NCBI GenBank assembly: GCA_018399495.1
Contig: JAGYOG010000002.1
Coordinates: forward strand, 62,001-126,000
DNA from: Sphaerochaeta sp.
GTDB lineage: Bacteria; Spirochaetota; Spirochaetia; Sphaerochaetales; Sphaerochaetaceae
Direction: 5' to 3'
Length of the DNA: 64,000 bases
The first letter of the stretch is position 1. Every line of letters starts with the position of its first letter. Shown here in pieces: positions 8,959-18,765 of the stretch. A program made the position numbers and the translations under genes. A model generated the notes under the pieces. That model saw only the letters and a list, made by a program, of their open reading frames with translations. It was not told where the DNA came from and made no database searches.

Positions 8959-10206
8959 ATGAAGACGTGGATTAGTTATCTAGCTGCAACAGCCTTGGCG
9001 CTGGCTGCAACCCTTTTATTCGGGGATTCGACTGTTTTTCAGCAGCTGATGTACACCATCACAGCCCTGTTGGTACAACTGGGTGGTTTTGTCTTGATTC
9101 CCTTGGTATTTTTTGGATTTTCTTCGGGAATTGCATCCTTGAGAAAAGATAAAAAAGGATTTGTCTTCAGTCGGACAACCATCCTCTGGAGTCTGTTCTC
9201 CACTCTGTTTCTCGCAATCTCGGGAGCTATTGTGTTTAGGGTATTCCCCACCTACTTCCCTGCAAGCAGTAGTGCAGGTGCTGATGCAACCTCACTGTCA
9301 GTCCTTGCTCCCCAGTCATTGTCCACACTTTTTGAATCCTTACTTCCCATCAACCCGTTCTATACATTGGCAAATGCTGAAAGTTTCCTGCTTCCAGTAA
9401 TTATCATTGCATTGGTCTTTGGGTACTTCCTAAAACCAAACGTAGAGGTAATCCGTCCAGCCTATGTAACAATGAATTCCTTGAGTGAGACAATGTTCCG
9501 ATTGACTCGTTCCTTTGCCAGTGCAGGCCATTTTTTTGTTTTCTTTGGTGCATCCTACTGGTTCAGTCACCTACAACAAGAAGGGACCATATTTGTTGCA
9601 GGGAGGTTCCTGCTGATGTTGCTTGGTTCCACGTTTGCTGTACTCCTTGTAGTATTGCCATTGCTTTTTGCTATTGCCACACGGTTCAAGGTGAACCCCT
9701 ACCGAGTGCTCTACAGAATGCTTGCGCCAGCTTTAGCAGCGCTGTTTACCGGAAGTATCTTCTTCTCCAGTCCTATCAGTATTCCACTTTCCAGGCATAA
9801 TCTCGGATGTCAGAAACGAGTTAGTGCAACTGCATTCCCACTCTACACCCTGATAGGAAGGGGTGGATCTGCTATGATTGCCACCTTGAGTATTCTCAGC
9901 TTGCTGTATGCAGCAACGGCAACCATGCCAACTGACAAGGTTATTCTCATAGTTGCACTTTCAAGTGCCATGTTCTCCTTTGCCAGCCCACTGTATCTCG
10001 GTTATGAGGTTTTTTTCATCTCCATTATTGCCTTGCAATTCTTGAAGATTGACCTCTATGGTGCAGAGATGACCTTGATTGCCCTCATGCCAATACTCAA
10101 TGGTCTGGGAATTCTTATTGACTCTTACATTGCTGCTTTTGGAGCTACGTATACCTGTCATCGGATGGGGGTACTGCTTGAGAGTGCCTACCGGGATATT
10201 CAGTAA
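8959..10206 (+). CDS. Dicarboxylate/amino acid:cation symporter (DAACS family)
   Basis: A membrane carrier of the glutamate/aspartate/C4-dicarboxylate symporter family, about 415 aa with 8 or more hydrophobic segments. The reentrant-loop region containing IFFSSPISIPLSRHNLG near the middle and the late segment ILNGLGILIDSYIAAFGATY are family-like. The substrate cannot be told from sequence. I prefer the ATG at 8959 over the TTG at 8950 because the TTG would lie inside the predicted -10 element. A membrane protein gene of unknown role follows after 6 bp and is probably co-transcribed. Confidence 0.85.
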   Translation: MKTWISYLAATALALAATLLFGDSTVFQQLMYTITALLVQLGGFVLIPLVFFGFSSGIASLRKDKKGFVFSRTTILWSLFSTLFLAISGAIVFRVFPTYFPASSSAGADATSLSVLAPQSLSTLFESLLPINPFYTLANAESFLLPVIIIALVFGYFLKPNVEVIRPAYVTMNSLSETMFRLTRSFASAGHFFVFFGASYWFSHLQQEGTIFVAGRFLLMLLGSTFAVLLVVLPLLFAIATRFKVNPYRVLYRMLAPALAALFTGSIFFSSPISIPLSRHNLGCQKRVSATAFPLYTLIGRGGSAMIATLSILSLLYAATATMPTDKVILIVALSSAMFSFASPLYLGYEVFFISIIALQFLKIDLYGAEMTLIALMPILNGLGILIDSYIAAFGATYTCHRMGVLLESAYRDIQ

Positions 10207-10212
10207 GACGTC

Positions 10213-10986
10213 ATGGGAAAGAATCTACGCTTCATATTTCTGGGAATTCAGTCAGTTATCACCCTGTTGCTCTCGATTGCAATTATCCATGCAATGGTAA
10301 GTTCACTGCAACAGCAGCAAGGAGTCTGGTCCATAGCCCAATCACATCTATTGCCATCCTTCATCCACCTCTGGGTTGCCTTGATCGCTGCGCTGTTACT
10401 CTGCTTTTTCTATAGGGCGAATATTGGGGCCGAGGCACGGGTACTCCCCCTGCTGCTTCTTACGATCAGCTTGGGAAATGTAAAAATTCTACCAGCATAT
10501 CAAGCGATGACCCAGATTTTCATCATCAGTCCTATGAGCATTTCTGTTCTGTACCACTTTTCACTGTTGTTTTCTTCATTTTTGTTTCTTGCTTCTGGTA
10601 TTTTTCAGCAGACTATCAATCCGGTAAAGCTTGGGCAGTATTCATTCTTTGGTGCCGCTAGTACCTTTATGCTTTCAATCCTTGTACCGGTTTCGGTCAA
10701 CAGCCCATCTTATCTTTGGGAAGCAAAGATAACCAACAATCTCTTTTTAGGGATTTGTGTTTTGATTAATGTGTTGGCTGTGGCAACATTTCTCATTGCC
10801 ATGTTTGAGGAGCACTTCAGCAGACAGAATTTTTCACGTTGCCTGGCCTTTATCTTGATGATTGTGGGAAACGCCATGGTAACCATAAGCCAAAACATCT
10901 TGTATAATTTCCTAGGCCTCTTGCTCTATGTTGCTGGAACAACCACGTTAATCTTGGTTACCAGGACGTACCACATCTGGACATAG
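10213..10986 (+). CDS. Integral membrane protein of unknown function
   Basis: A 257-aa protein with about seven or eight hydrophobic segments (first at residues 6-28, then about 47-66, 78-100, 105-130, 140-160, 175-197, 207-250). I do not recognise the family. Charged residues are few, and the protein ends soon after the last segment. It begins 6 bp after the symporter stop without a clear ribosome site, which suggests translational coupling and a linked role, for example as an accessory subunit. It ends 2 bp from the convergent aldo/keto reductase gene. Confidence 0.75.
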   Translation: MGKNLRFIFLGIQSVITLLLSIAIIHAMVSSLQQQQGVWSIAQSHLLPSFIHLWVALIAALLLCFFYRANIGAEARVLPLLLLTISLGNVKILPAYQAMTQIFIISPMSISVLYHFSLLFSSFLFLASGIFQQTINPVKLGQYSFFGAASTFMLSILVPVSVNSPSYLWEAKITNNLFLGICVLINVLAVATFLIAMFEEHFSRQNFSRCLAFILMIVGNAMVTISQNILYNFLGLLLYVAGTTTLILVTRTYHIWT

Positions 10987-10988
10987 AT

Positions 10989-11843
10989 TTAAGTAAACAA
11001 CGGGGTTATACTCTCTTTCTCAACCAAAGCTTCCATCTCATCATCACTTGGCTTTATGATTAGTTTCTGTGCGGCCCTCAGAAGAAGATGCAGTATATGG
11101 ATATCGCCGGTACTGTTGAGAAAGACCTGCTCATTGGAAAGAACCCAATGGATAGCCTTCTGGATGGAATCCTCATCGGTAAGCGGGTCATACCATGTTG
11201 CATGAATCTTCTCCTTGTCCCTGATTTCTCCGCGGGCAAGGGATTTTATCGTCTGTACGGCAACCTCCCGTTCCCTGCATACCGTGAGGAGCTTCTCTAC
11301 ATGCTTTCTGTAGTACGGATTCTGCATCATCGTATAGTTGTAAGGCAGCAGTACTGAATCAAAATCATACACTTCCAGACTTTTCAGATGTGCAGAAGGG
11401 GCATCGACTCCATGGCCGGTAACGCCAAGAAAGCGAACCAATCCCTGCTCTTTCGCTTCGATTGCAGCTTCCAAGGCACCGCCCTCTCCCATGGCTGTCT
11501 CCCATTCATCAGGGGCAACCAGAAAATGCAACTGCCACAAATCTAGATAATCGGTTCGCAGGCGGGTAAGGGTTTGTTTCAACTCCTCCAGCGCCTCCTT
11601 TTTAGTACGCATGCCTGTCTTTGAGGCAAGAAAGAATGTGGAACGATGATCCTTCATCCAAGGACCAATACGCAACTCAGCATCACCATAGCTTCTGGCG
11701 GTATCGATATGGTTAATCCCATGATCAAGCAGAAGAGACAAGGTAGTATCCGCTTCCTTCTGGCTTACCTTACCAAGCGCAGCCGCTCCGAAAAGCACTC
11801 TGCTTGATGTATGGCCGGTCCTCCCAAATGCCTTATATTCCAT
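10989..11843 (-). CDS. Aldo/keto reductase
   Basis: A 284-aa NAD(P)H-dependent oxidoreductase of the aldo/keto reductase superfamily. The catalytic tetrad is visible: D47 and Y52 in HIDTARSYGDAE, K75 in ASKTG, and H106 in LWQLHF. The length is somewhat short for the family (about 300-330). It has a strong AAGGAGGA ribosome site before the ATG. The physiological substrate is unknown. It lies downstream of gpmI on the same strand, separated by a perfect hairpin that may reduce read-through. Confidence 0.92.
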   Translation of the reverse strand: MEYKAFGRTGHTSSRVLFGAAALGKVSQKEADTTLSLLLDHGINHIDTARSYGDAELRIGPWMKDHRSTFFLASKTGMRTKKEALEELKQTLTRLRTDYLDLWQLHFLVAPDEWETAMGEGGALEAAIEAKEQGLVRFLGVTGHGVDAPSAHLKSLEVYDFDSVLLPYNYTMMQNPYYRKHVEKLLTVCREREVAVQTIKSLARGEIRDKEKIHATWYDPLTDEDSIQKAIHWVLSNEQVFLNSTGDIHILHLLLRAAQKLIIKPSDDEMEALVEKESITPLFT

Positions 11844-11864
11844 TGATTCCTCCTTCTGAAAGCA

Positions 11865-11890
11865 GAGACAGGGCCCGTAGGCCCTGTCTC
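11865..11890 (-). terminator. Perfect 11-bp inverted repeat between gpmI and the aldo/keto reductase gene
   Basis: GAGACAGGGCC at 11865-11875 and its complement at 11880-11890, with loop CGTA. No T-run follows closely on either strand, so it may be an attenuating or mRNA 3'-end stabilising hairpin rather than a classical terminator. Confidence 0.55.
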
Positions 11891-11908
11891 ATGATAGCAC
11901 AATCCTTT

Positions 11909-13555
11909 TTACTTCACAGTAATAATACTCGGGTCGTACTCGCTTGGTACCTCATAGTCAAGCAGATTCATACAGGTAGCTGCAATACTGCTGATCCCAA
12001 GACCACTCTTAAGTTCGGCCTCATACTCTCCCTGATAGTTACTATCACAGATGATGCATGGCACAGGATTGAGTGAGTGACTTGTCTTAGCCTGGGGGTC
12101 ACCATTCTCCTTGTATTTCACACTACCATCCTTAGTATGTTCAAACATGTCATCAGCGTTTCCATGGTCAGCAGTGATTACCATCACGCCACCTGCTGCC
12201 ATGACCGCTTTGTAGATCCTGCCAATCTGCAGGTCAAGGCCTTCCATCGAGCAGACGACTGCCTGATAGTTCCCAGTATGACCAACCATATCTCCATTGG
12301 GAAAATTCAGCTTGATGAAGTCCCAGCCGCCATTCTCAACCTCATCGATGACGCGGTCAGCAATTTCAGCACACTTCATCCAAGGTCGTTCCTCGAAGGG
12401 GACGATATCACTAAGAACCTCTACATACTCTTCAAGGGTATTGTCGAATTTTCCACTCTTGTTTCCATTGAAAAAGTAAGTTATATGCCCAAACTTTTGT
12501 GTCTCACTGATGGAGAACTGCTTCACTTTTGAAGCACAGAGATACTCGGCAAGTGTCTTGTCGATTGCTGGTGGCGTTACCAAAAATTGAGCTGGGACAT
12601 GTAAATCTCCATCGTATTCCATCATGCCGGCATACTCGACCTTGGGACGACGCTTACGATCAAATTCGGTGAGTTTCTCAGCCTCGAAGGCCTTGGTAAT
12701 CTCAAGAGCGCGGTCACCACGGAAGTTGAAGAGAATAACGCTGTCCCCATCCTCGATGGTTCCAACCGGCTTGCCATCTTTTGCAATTACGAACGGAGGC
12801 AGGTCCTGGTCAATTGCCTTTGACTCTTCACGGAGTGTCTTAATAGCCTCATGAGCACCATCAAACATTCTCCCTTCACCCAATACATGGGTTTCCCAGC
12901 CCTTCTTGACCATATTCCAATTGGCGTTATAGCGGTCCATGGTGATAACCATTCTTCCACCACCGCTGGCAATCTTTGCATCAAAGCTTTCATCATTGAG
13001 ACCGGATAGGAACTCCTCGAATGGATCGAAGTATTCAAGAGCACTGAGCTCACCTACATCTCTTCCATCGAGTAGTGCATGCACACGAACCTTGGAGACC
13101 CCTTCATCTTTTGCCTGAATAATCATCGCCTTAAGGTTGTCAATATGGGAGTGTACATTCCCATCGCTCAGCAAGCCGATAAAATGCAGGGTGGATTGTT
13201 TCTCTGTTGTATTGTTGATTAATTTCTTCCAACTAAGTCCTTCATACATGGCACCTGTGGCAATGGAGGCATTAACCAGCTTCGCACCTTGTGCAAAAAC
13301 CCGTCCACAGCCCATGGCATTATGACCAACTTCACTATTACCCATATCATCATCTGAAGGGAGACCAACAGCAGTACCATGAGCCTTAAGCTTGGTCCAA
13401 GGGTTTGCCTTGTACAACTTATTTAGTGTTCCGGTCAGCGCAGATGCCACAGCATCGCCTTCCTTGTATTTTCCAAAGCCTACGCCATCCATGATGACCA
13501 AGACTATAGGACCTTTACGGGAAATCTTCCCCATTTTTTTCAATGCTTCAACCAT
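11909..13555 (-). CDS. gpmI: 2,3-bisphosphoglycerate-independent phosphoglycerate mutase
   Basis: Interconverts 3- and 2-phosphoglycerate in glycolysis using a phosphoserine intermediate and two metal ions. The 548-aa protein starts its alkaline-phosphatase-like domain with VLVIMDGVG (metal Asp). It carries the phosphorylated serine in DMGNSEVGHNAMG (near residue 75) and the second metal cluster in ITADHGNADDM. The length matches the family. AAGGAG precedes the ATG at 13555. Confidence 0.97.
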   Translation of the reverse strand: MVEALKKMGKISRKGPIVLVIMDGVGFGKYKEGDAVASALTGTLNKLYKANPWTKLKAHGTAVGLPSDDDMGNSEVGHNAMGCGRVFAQGAKLVNASIATGAMYEGLSWKKLINNTTEKQSTLHFIGLLSDGNVHSHIDNLKAMIIQAKDEGVSKVRVHALLDGRDVGELSALEYFDPFEEFLSGLNDESFDAKIASGGGRMVITMDRYNANWNMVKKGWETHVLGEGRMFDGAHEAIKTLREESKAIDQDLPPFVIAKDGKPVGTIEDGDSVILFNFRGDRALEITKAFEAEKLTEFDRKRRPKVEYAGMMEYDGDLHVPAQFLVTPPAIDKTLAEYLCASKVKQFSISETQKFGHITYFFNGNKSGKFDNTLEEYVEVLSDIVPFEERPWMKCAEIADRVIDEVENGGWDFIKLNFPNGDMVGHTGNYQAVVCSMEGLDLQIGRIYKAVMAAGGVMVITADHGNADDMFEHTKDGSVKYKENGDPQAKTSHSLNPVPCIICDSNYQGEYEAELKSGLGISSIAATCMNLLDYEVPSEYDPSIITVK

Positions 13556-13593
13556 TATGTGTAACTCCTTATAATTTTCATTCCATAGACTGC

Positions 13594-15363
13594 CTAGAGG
13601 GGTCTTGTTGCACCCTTCAGATACTCCAGCGCATCTTCATCAACCAAATGCTTCAGCTCTTCATATACCCAGCGATGATATGCATCAACCATAGTTATCT
13701 CTTGAGCTGAAAGCAAATTCTTATCTATCAATCTGCGTTCAAACGGGCAAATGGTCAAGACCTCAAAGCTCAAGAACTGGCCGAATTCCGTTTTCACATC
13801 CTCTCTGACTGCAACAATATTTTCAATACGAATACCATGTCGGCCTTCTTTATACAGGCCAGGCTCATCACTGACCACCATCCCCTTCTTCAGGGGAACA
13901 GACAGGGGCTTTGGACTTATTGAGTGAGGACCTTCATGGACGTTGAGACGGAATCCGACACCATGACCGGTACCATGAAAGTAACTCAACCCCTGTTGCC
14001 AAAGGAACTGCCGGGCAAGAACATCCAACTGGTATCCACATGTTCCCTCAGGAAATCGTGCAGAAGCTATGGCTAGATTGCCTTTCAGCACCAAAGTGTA
14101 GTCTCGAATCTGTTCGTCAGTAGGTTCACCGAAGAGAATCGTCCGGGTCACATCAGTCATCCCAAAGGTATACATCCCACCGGTATCGAGGACCAGCAAT
14201 CCATTCCCTTCTACCGATGCATTACTCTCCTCTGTTGCACTATAGTGACACATCGCACCATGTTCTGCCCAGCCGCTAATCGGAGAGAATGATTCTCCAA
14301 TACAAGCAGGATTGCGCATTCTCTGCTCCTTGAGCAGGTTTGAAATGTTAATCTCTGTATAGGTTCCTCGTTTGGTATCGAGACGGGAGAGAAAGTTGAC
14401 CAATGCAACCCCATCAAGCAGATGTGCTTTTCGCATCCCTTCCATCTCAGTGACATTCTTGCAAGCCTTCAAGTCAGTAGTAAAATCGAGACCGGTGATG
14501 GTTTCTATTCCACTAACGGTTTCTGCAATAAGGAGATTAGTCTTTTCAGGATTGAGGTAGACACTATCGCCCTCCTTCAGAATATTTTTGAGTGTAGGAA
14601 CGACATCCTGATAGGGAAGAATGGTAAAATCCTGGGAAACATCTTGAGCAAGGGTATCGGTAAACCTTTTTGGATTGGTGAAAAGCCAAGCTTCCTGCTT
14701 ACCAACCACAAGGTATGCAAGGAAAACCGGATTGTAAGGAACATCATCACCTCTCAGATTGGTTACCCAAGCAATATCATCCAAGGAGGAGATTACCGTA
14801 TAGGAAACACCTTGCTGCACCATGGCATAACGAACCATGGCAAGTTTCTGACTACGGGAGAACCCGGCAATATCATCGGGGAGTGAAAGCACTTGCTTTC
14901 CAGGTACCTCACTTCTATCCTTCCAGACATAGTCCAGCAAGTCATCAGAGGGAACCAACGTCAAGTCTTCTTTGAAGGCCTTATGCAAGTCCTGTTCTCC
15001 CTTTACAGTCAACGTAGCTTTGTCGATTCCTATGCTACTCCCTTTCTGCAGATGTTCCTTCAAATACGTGCTGGGATCAGGGTAGGAGGGAGTATCAATC
15101 TTCATCATCTGAAAACAGGTTCCCTCAATCTGCTGCTGAGCTTGGATAAAATAGCGTGAATCAACCCAAAGCAATGCATCCTCTTGGGTAATGATAACTG
15201 TTCCCGCACTTCCAGTAAAACCACTGATCCATGCACGGCCTCTCCATCGGTCACATACATATTCGCTTTGATGGGGATCGGTTCCATTGATGATCCACCC
15301 ATTAAGTTGGTTCTTAGACAACAGGGAACGAAGTTCTTCAACCCGTTCGTCAATTACTGACAT
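13594..15363 (-). CDS. Xaa-Pro aminopeptidase (M24B family)
   Basis: Removes N-terminal residues preceding proline. The 589-aa length and two N-terminal creatinase-like domains (about 1-310) match the large AMPP-type subgroup. The pita-bread catalytic domain shows LDTGGMYTFGMTDVTRT (two metal aspartates), HGTGHGVGFRLNVHEGP (metal His), SDEPGLY and IRIENIVAV (two metal glutamates). It is cytoplasmic with no signal peptide. The start has AAGGAG upstream and overlaps the lgt stop by 14 bp, indicating coupling. Confidence 0.95.
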   Translation of the reverse strand: MSVIDERVEELRSLLSKNQLNGWIINGTDPHQSEYVCDRWRGRAWISGFTGSAGTVIITQEDALLWVDSRYFIQAQQQIEGTCFQMMKIDTPSYPDPSTYLKEHLQKGSSIGIDKATLTVKGEQDLHKAFKEDLTLVPSDDLLDYVWKDRSEVPGKQVLSLPDDIAGFSRSQKLAMVRYAMVQQGVSYTVISSLDDIAWVTNLRGDDVPYNPVFLAYLVVGKQEAWLFTNPKRFTDTLAQDVSQDFTILPYQDVVPTLKNILKEGDSVYLNPEKTNLLIAETVSGIETITGLDFTTDLKACKNVTEMEGMRKAHLLDGVALVNFLSRLDTKRGTYTEINISNLLKEQRMRNPACIGESFSPISGWAEHGAMCHYSATEESNASVEGNGLLVLDTGGMYTFGMTDVTRTILFGEPTDEQIRDYTLVLKGNLAIASARFPEGTCGYQLDVLARQFLWQQGLSYFHGTGHGVGFRLNVHEGPHSISPKPLSVPLKKGMVVSDEPGLYKEGRHGIRIENIVAVREDVKTEFGQFLSFEVLTICPFERRLIDKNLLSAQEITMVDAYHRWVYEELKHLVDEDALEYLKGATRPL

Positions 15364-16309
15364 GCTTTACTCCTTTACGCCGATTCAGGTACACAGCGAA
15401 AATACTTGCTGAAACAATCATGGCCAAGCAGAAAAGCTGGCCCATGGAGAAATTAAAAAATGATTGGAACAGGGCAATAGTGTCTGACTCTTTTCCCAAG
15501 GCAATGATATAACCCAGATTCTGATCAGGAGCCCTGAAGTACTCAATGAAAAACCGAAACAATCCATATCCTGCCGTATACCAGACCAAACCAAACCCTG
15601 AAGGATGTTTCTCTCTTCTTGGCCTAATCACAAACCAAAGAAAAAGAAAAAGCAATACTCCCTCGAACAGTGCTTCATAAAGCTGACTTGGATGCCTAGG
15701 AAGATTTACCATGGCTCCATTTTCATACGTAATACCTACTTGTTCGGCTATCTCTCGTACCCATGCATAGTTGGTGGAAAAAGAAGGCGCATCAGGAAAA
15801 ATCATTGCCCAAGGCTTGGTAGAAACCCTGCCAAATAGTTCTCCATTGATAAAATTACCTAAACGTCCGAAGGTATACCCAAGAGGAGCTGCAAACGTTA
15901 CGGTATCGGCAAGAGAAAAGAAGGATATCTTGTACCTTCTACTGTAGATCCAGCCTCCGATAACAGCACCAACCAAGCCGCCATGGTAACTCATACCAGG
16001 AAGACCAATAAATCTCCCACCTCTAAAAGGCCAGAAAATCATCCAAGGGTGAGTCCAATAATAAAAGGAACCATCGTAGAAGAGAACGCTGAACAAGCGT
16101 GCTCCAAGAATGAGGCCAACCACACAATACAAGACCAGATTCAGTGTTTGGTCGGCATCGAGGGCTATCTCACCCTTTCTTGCCTGCACCCGAATCATCA
16201 GATAGGCAACACCAAAGGCTACTACGTACATCAGACCATACCATCTGAGAGGCAGACCGGGTATGATTTCCGGCGAAATCCAACTGGGAAATTCGATGAA
16301 TAAGGTCAT
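15350..16309 (-). CDS. lgt: Prolipoprotein diacylglyceryl transferase
   Basis: Adds diacylglycerol from phosphatidylglycerol to the lipobox cysteine of prolipoproteins in the inner membrane. The 319-aa protein has seven or so membrane segments. It contains LRWYGLMYVVAF near the N-terminus, the YHGGLVGAVIGG block, and the family signature GRLGNFINGELFGR. A TTGACC-N17-TACACT promoter ends only 6 nt upstream of the ATG and no Shine-Dalgarno exists, so the message is probably leaderless. Confidence 0.96.
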   Translation of the reverse strand: MTLFIEFPSWISPEIIPGLPLRWYGLMYVVAFGVAYLMIRVQARKGEIALDADQTLNLVLYCVVGLILGARLFSVLFYDGSFYYWTHPWMIFWPFRGGRFIGLPGMSYHGGLVGAVIGGWIYSRRYKISFFSLADTVTFAAPLGYTFGRLGNFINGELFGRVSTKPWAMIFPDAPSFSTNYAWVREIAEQVGITYENGAMVNLPRHPSQLYEALFEGVLLFLFLWFVIRPRREKHPSGFGLVWYTAGYGLFRFFIEYFRAPDQNLGYIIALGKESDTIALFQSFFNFSMGQLFCLAMIVSASIFAVYLNRRKGVKHVSN

Positions 16310-16315
16310 GAAGTA

Positions 16316-16344
16316 AGTGTAATGTGCCGCGCTGGTGTGGTCAA
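16316..16344 (-). promoter_or_regulatory. Predicted leaderless promoter of lgt
   Basis: On the minus strand TTGACC (16344-16339), 17-bp spacer, TACACT (16321-16316), then 6 nt to the ATG at 16309. No ribosome site. Confidence 0.6.
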
Positions 16345-16391
16345 TACTCGTTAACCTAGCCGATTTCCTTCCAATAATGTATATTTAGTAT

Positions 16392-17831
16392 ATGAAGAGC
16401 ATAAATACCCGTAGGCTTAGCCTAAGTTTTATAGTACTGTTGATGATTCTTCCCCTCTTCGCAGGGGGCTCGGTGGAGCAGGTTCTTGCTTCCCCGTTAT
16501 CGGGTGGCTATACCTCCCAGGAATCAAGCGAAGACCAAATCTCATTCGATATGGCATCCTTGGAGCGGTTGTACCGCTATGTGGATTCCATCTATATCGA
16601 TGACGTCGACAAAGAGAAAATGTTTGATGACCTTGCATCGGCACTGGTAGCCAGTCTCGATGACCCGTACTCTTTCTATGTACCCCCTTCCGAGGCGAAA
16701 GAATACCAAGAAGAGACCGTGGGAGTGTACGGTGGAATAGGAACCTATCTCAACAAGCCAGTTCCTGAAAACAAGAATCCCAGCGAACCCTCTACCTATA
16801 TGATCACCATTGTCTCACCGTTCCCAGGTTCCCCTGCCCAACGGGCGGGTCTCCGTGCTGGAGATTTGATCAGTCATATTGAAGGGGAAGCAGTAGATGA
16901 ATTGACCAGTTATGAGGCAAGTATGCTCCTTCGTGGAGAACCAGATACCTCTGTCACCATCACTGTCTACAGGAGTGGAACCTCCTTCGACATTACCCTT
17001 ATCAGGGAGTTAATCACTACCCCGACAGTGGATAGCGGAGTTATAGAAGGCAATATTGGATATGTTATTCTTTCTGAATTCACTCCCCAGACAGGGAAAC
17101 AACTGCTCGAACATGTTGAGAAACTCATGGAAGAAAACATCGTTGGCCTCATTATTGATGAGCGAAACAACGGAGGAGGAGCTGTTGACGGAACCATGCA
17201 AGCAGCAAATATTTTTCTTGGGGAAGGCAAAACGCTGGTTACCATCCAGGGGAAGAAGGGAACAAGAAAGGACCAGCGCTATATCTCCAGCGGGGAACCA
17301 GAGGTTCCAGAGGACCTTCCCATTGTCATCCTTACCAACACAGGATCAGCCTCCTCGGCAGAGATTTTTGCAGCTGCAATGAAGGACAACAATCGAGCCA
17401 CCTTGATCGGCACAAAAACGTTCGGGAAGGGAATCGTACAGGATGTATTCCAATTTGGCGATGGGTTTGCGCAGGTCACCACTGCGCACTACTACACCCC
17501 CAATGGAGAGAACATCCATGAGAAGGGTATTGAACCCGACATCTTGGTGGAGGAAATAGAGCTCAGCGATGAGGAGATCCCTCTCTTTGAAGCGCTAATG
17601 ACAGACAATGTACTCTCCTCCTATATCGAAGAGTACCCAGAGCCAACAGATGAACATATTAGGGCGTTTGCCAAGCAGTACAAGGAAAGGGGAATCAATG
17701 AGGAAATTCTGCTTTTGTTGATCAGAAATGAGTATCTTTCCAAGATACCCTATGAAGATCGCCCTATCGCAGACCCCATCTTTGACGGCCAATTAAGACG
17801 TGCTATTGAGTTCATCAGGAGTGGCTCGTGA
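16392..17831 (+). CDS. S41-family carboxy-terminal processing peptidase
   Basis: A periplasmic serine protease of the CtpA/Prc type, 479 aa. An N-terminal signal or anchor segment (about residues 8-33, ending near the alanine in LAS) is followed by a PDZ domain (about 105-200). The catalytic domain has the nucleophile serine in NTGSASSAEIFAAAM and the general-base lysine in KTFGKGIVQ. The substrate is unknown. It overlaps rsmE by four bases. A TATATT hexamer at 16380-16385 ends 6 nt before the ATG without a ribosome site, but no convincing -35 is seen. Confidence 0.95.
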   Translation: MKSINTRRLSLSFIVLLMILPLFAGGSVEQVLASPLSGGYTSQESSEDQISFDMASLERLYRYVDSIYIDDVDKEKMFDDLASALVASLDDPYSFYVPPSEAKEYQEETVGVYGGIGTYLNKPVPENKNPSEPSTYMITIVSPFPGSPAQRAGLRAGDLISHIEGEAVDELTSYEASMLLRGEPDTSVTITVYRSGTSFDITLIRELITTPTVDSGVIEGNIGYVILSEFTPQTGKQLLEHVEKLMEENIVGLIIDERNNGGGAVDGTMQAANIFLGEGKTLVTIQGKKGTRKDQRYISSGEPEVPEDLPIVILTNTGSASSAEIFAAAMKDNNRATLIGTKTFGKGIVQDVFQFGDGFAQVTTAHYYTPNGENIHEKGIEPDILVEEIELSDEEIPLFEALMTDNVLSSYIEEYPEPTDEHIRAFAKQYKERGINEEILLLLIRNEYLSKIPYEDRPIADPIFDGQLRRAIEFIRSGS

Positions 17832-18625
17832 GGCAGTATGTACTGCCAAAAACATTCAGAGGGGAACCTTCTCTGGTACTCAAGGAGAAAGAAAGTCAAT
17901 ACTTGAGCAAGGTACTACGTCTCAAGGAAGGACAGCAAATTCTTGGTCGTGACCAAGAGGGAAAAGTTTACCAACTGACAATTGAGAAAATCAGTAAACA
18001 GCAGTGCACACTCTCCTGTCACCAAGTAAAAGAAGATGCATCGGTCCAAACAACCGATGCGCTTCCTTCCTATTCTGGTCCCTATCCAAACTTGACGCTC
18101 ATGCAATGCCTTTGCAAAGGAAAAAAGGAAGACCAGATTGTACGTCAGGCCACAGAAATAGGAACCAGAGAAATTATGCTCATCCAAAGCAGATACTGTG
18201 TTCCAAACCTCTCGAGTAAAAATGAGAAAGCTCTAGGCAACCGCTTTGAACGGCTGAATCGACAAGTTAAGGAAGCCATTCAGCAGAGTGGGTCCCCAAT
18301 TCCCACTGAAATAATTCCAGAGGTTATTACCCTTTCAGAGCTTCCTACATGGTGGAATAATCGAGGCCCTGTCCTGTTCTTCCATCAGAGCAAACGTTAT
18401 GAAACACAAAAAACCTTGCATGAGATTGTGGGGAACCTTCCCATTGAAACACCAATTGCATTGCTTGTAGGTCCAGAAGGGGGGTTCAGTGAGGAAGAAT
18501 GTACTACGCTTGAGGATGCAGGATTTCATCCGGTACTCCTAAGAACCAATATTTTACGTAGCGAAACAGCAGGGATCTATGCTCTCTCGGCAATACAGAC
18601 CATCATGACAGAGAAAAATACTTAA
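17828..18625 (+). CDS. rsmE: 16S rRNA (uracil1498-N3)-methyltransferase
   Basis: Methylates U1498 of 16S rRNA using SAM. The 265-aa protein has an N-terminal PUA-like domain (about 1-80) and a SPOUT knot with LLVGPEGGFSEEE and LLRTNILRSETAGIYALS at the C-terminus. Length is normal for the family. The GTG start overlaps the ctpA stop (GTGA), so translation is coupled. Confidence 0.96.
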   Translation: MRQYVLPKTFRGEPSLVLKEKESQYLSKVLRLKEGQQILGRDQEGKVYQLTIEKISKQQCTLSCHQVKEDASVQTTDALPSYSGPYPNLTLMQCLCKGKKEDQIVRQATEIGTREIMLIQSRYCVPNLSSKNEKALGNRFERLNRQVKEAIQQSGSPIPTEIIPEVITLSELPTWWNNRGPVLFFHQSKRYETQKTLHEIVGNLPIETPIALLVGPEGGFSEEECTTLEDAGFHPVLLRTNILRSETAGIYALSAIQTIMTEKNT

Positions 18626-18765
18626 CCGGTACACCTCTCCAAGAAAGAGTAGAACGTAATTTCTCTAGCTCCCAAAATCATATCGAGGAATACACGAATC
18701 TAACTTTGTTGACTCTCCAATTGCTGTCTCGGGTATTCCTATGTTTACGTATAGGGAGTCTTTAT

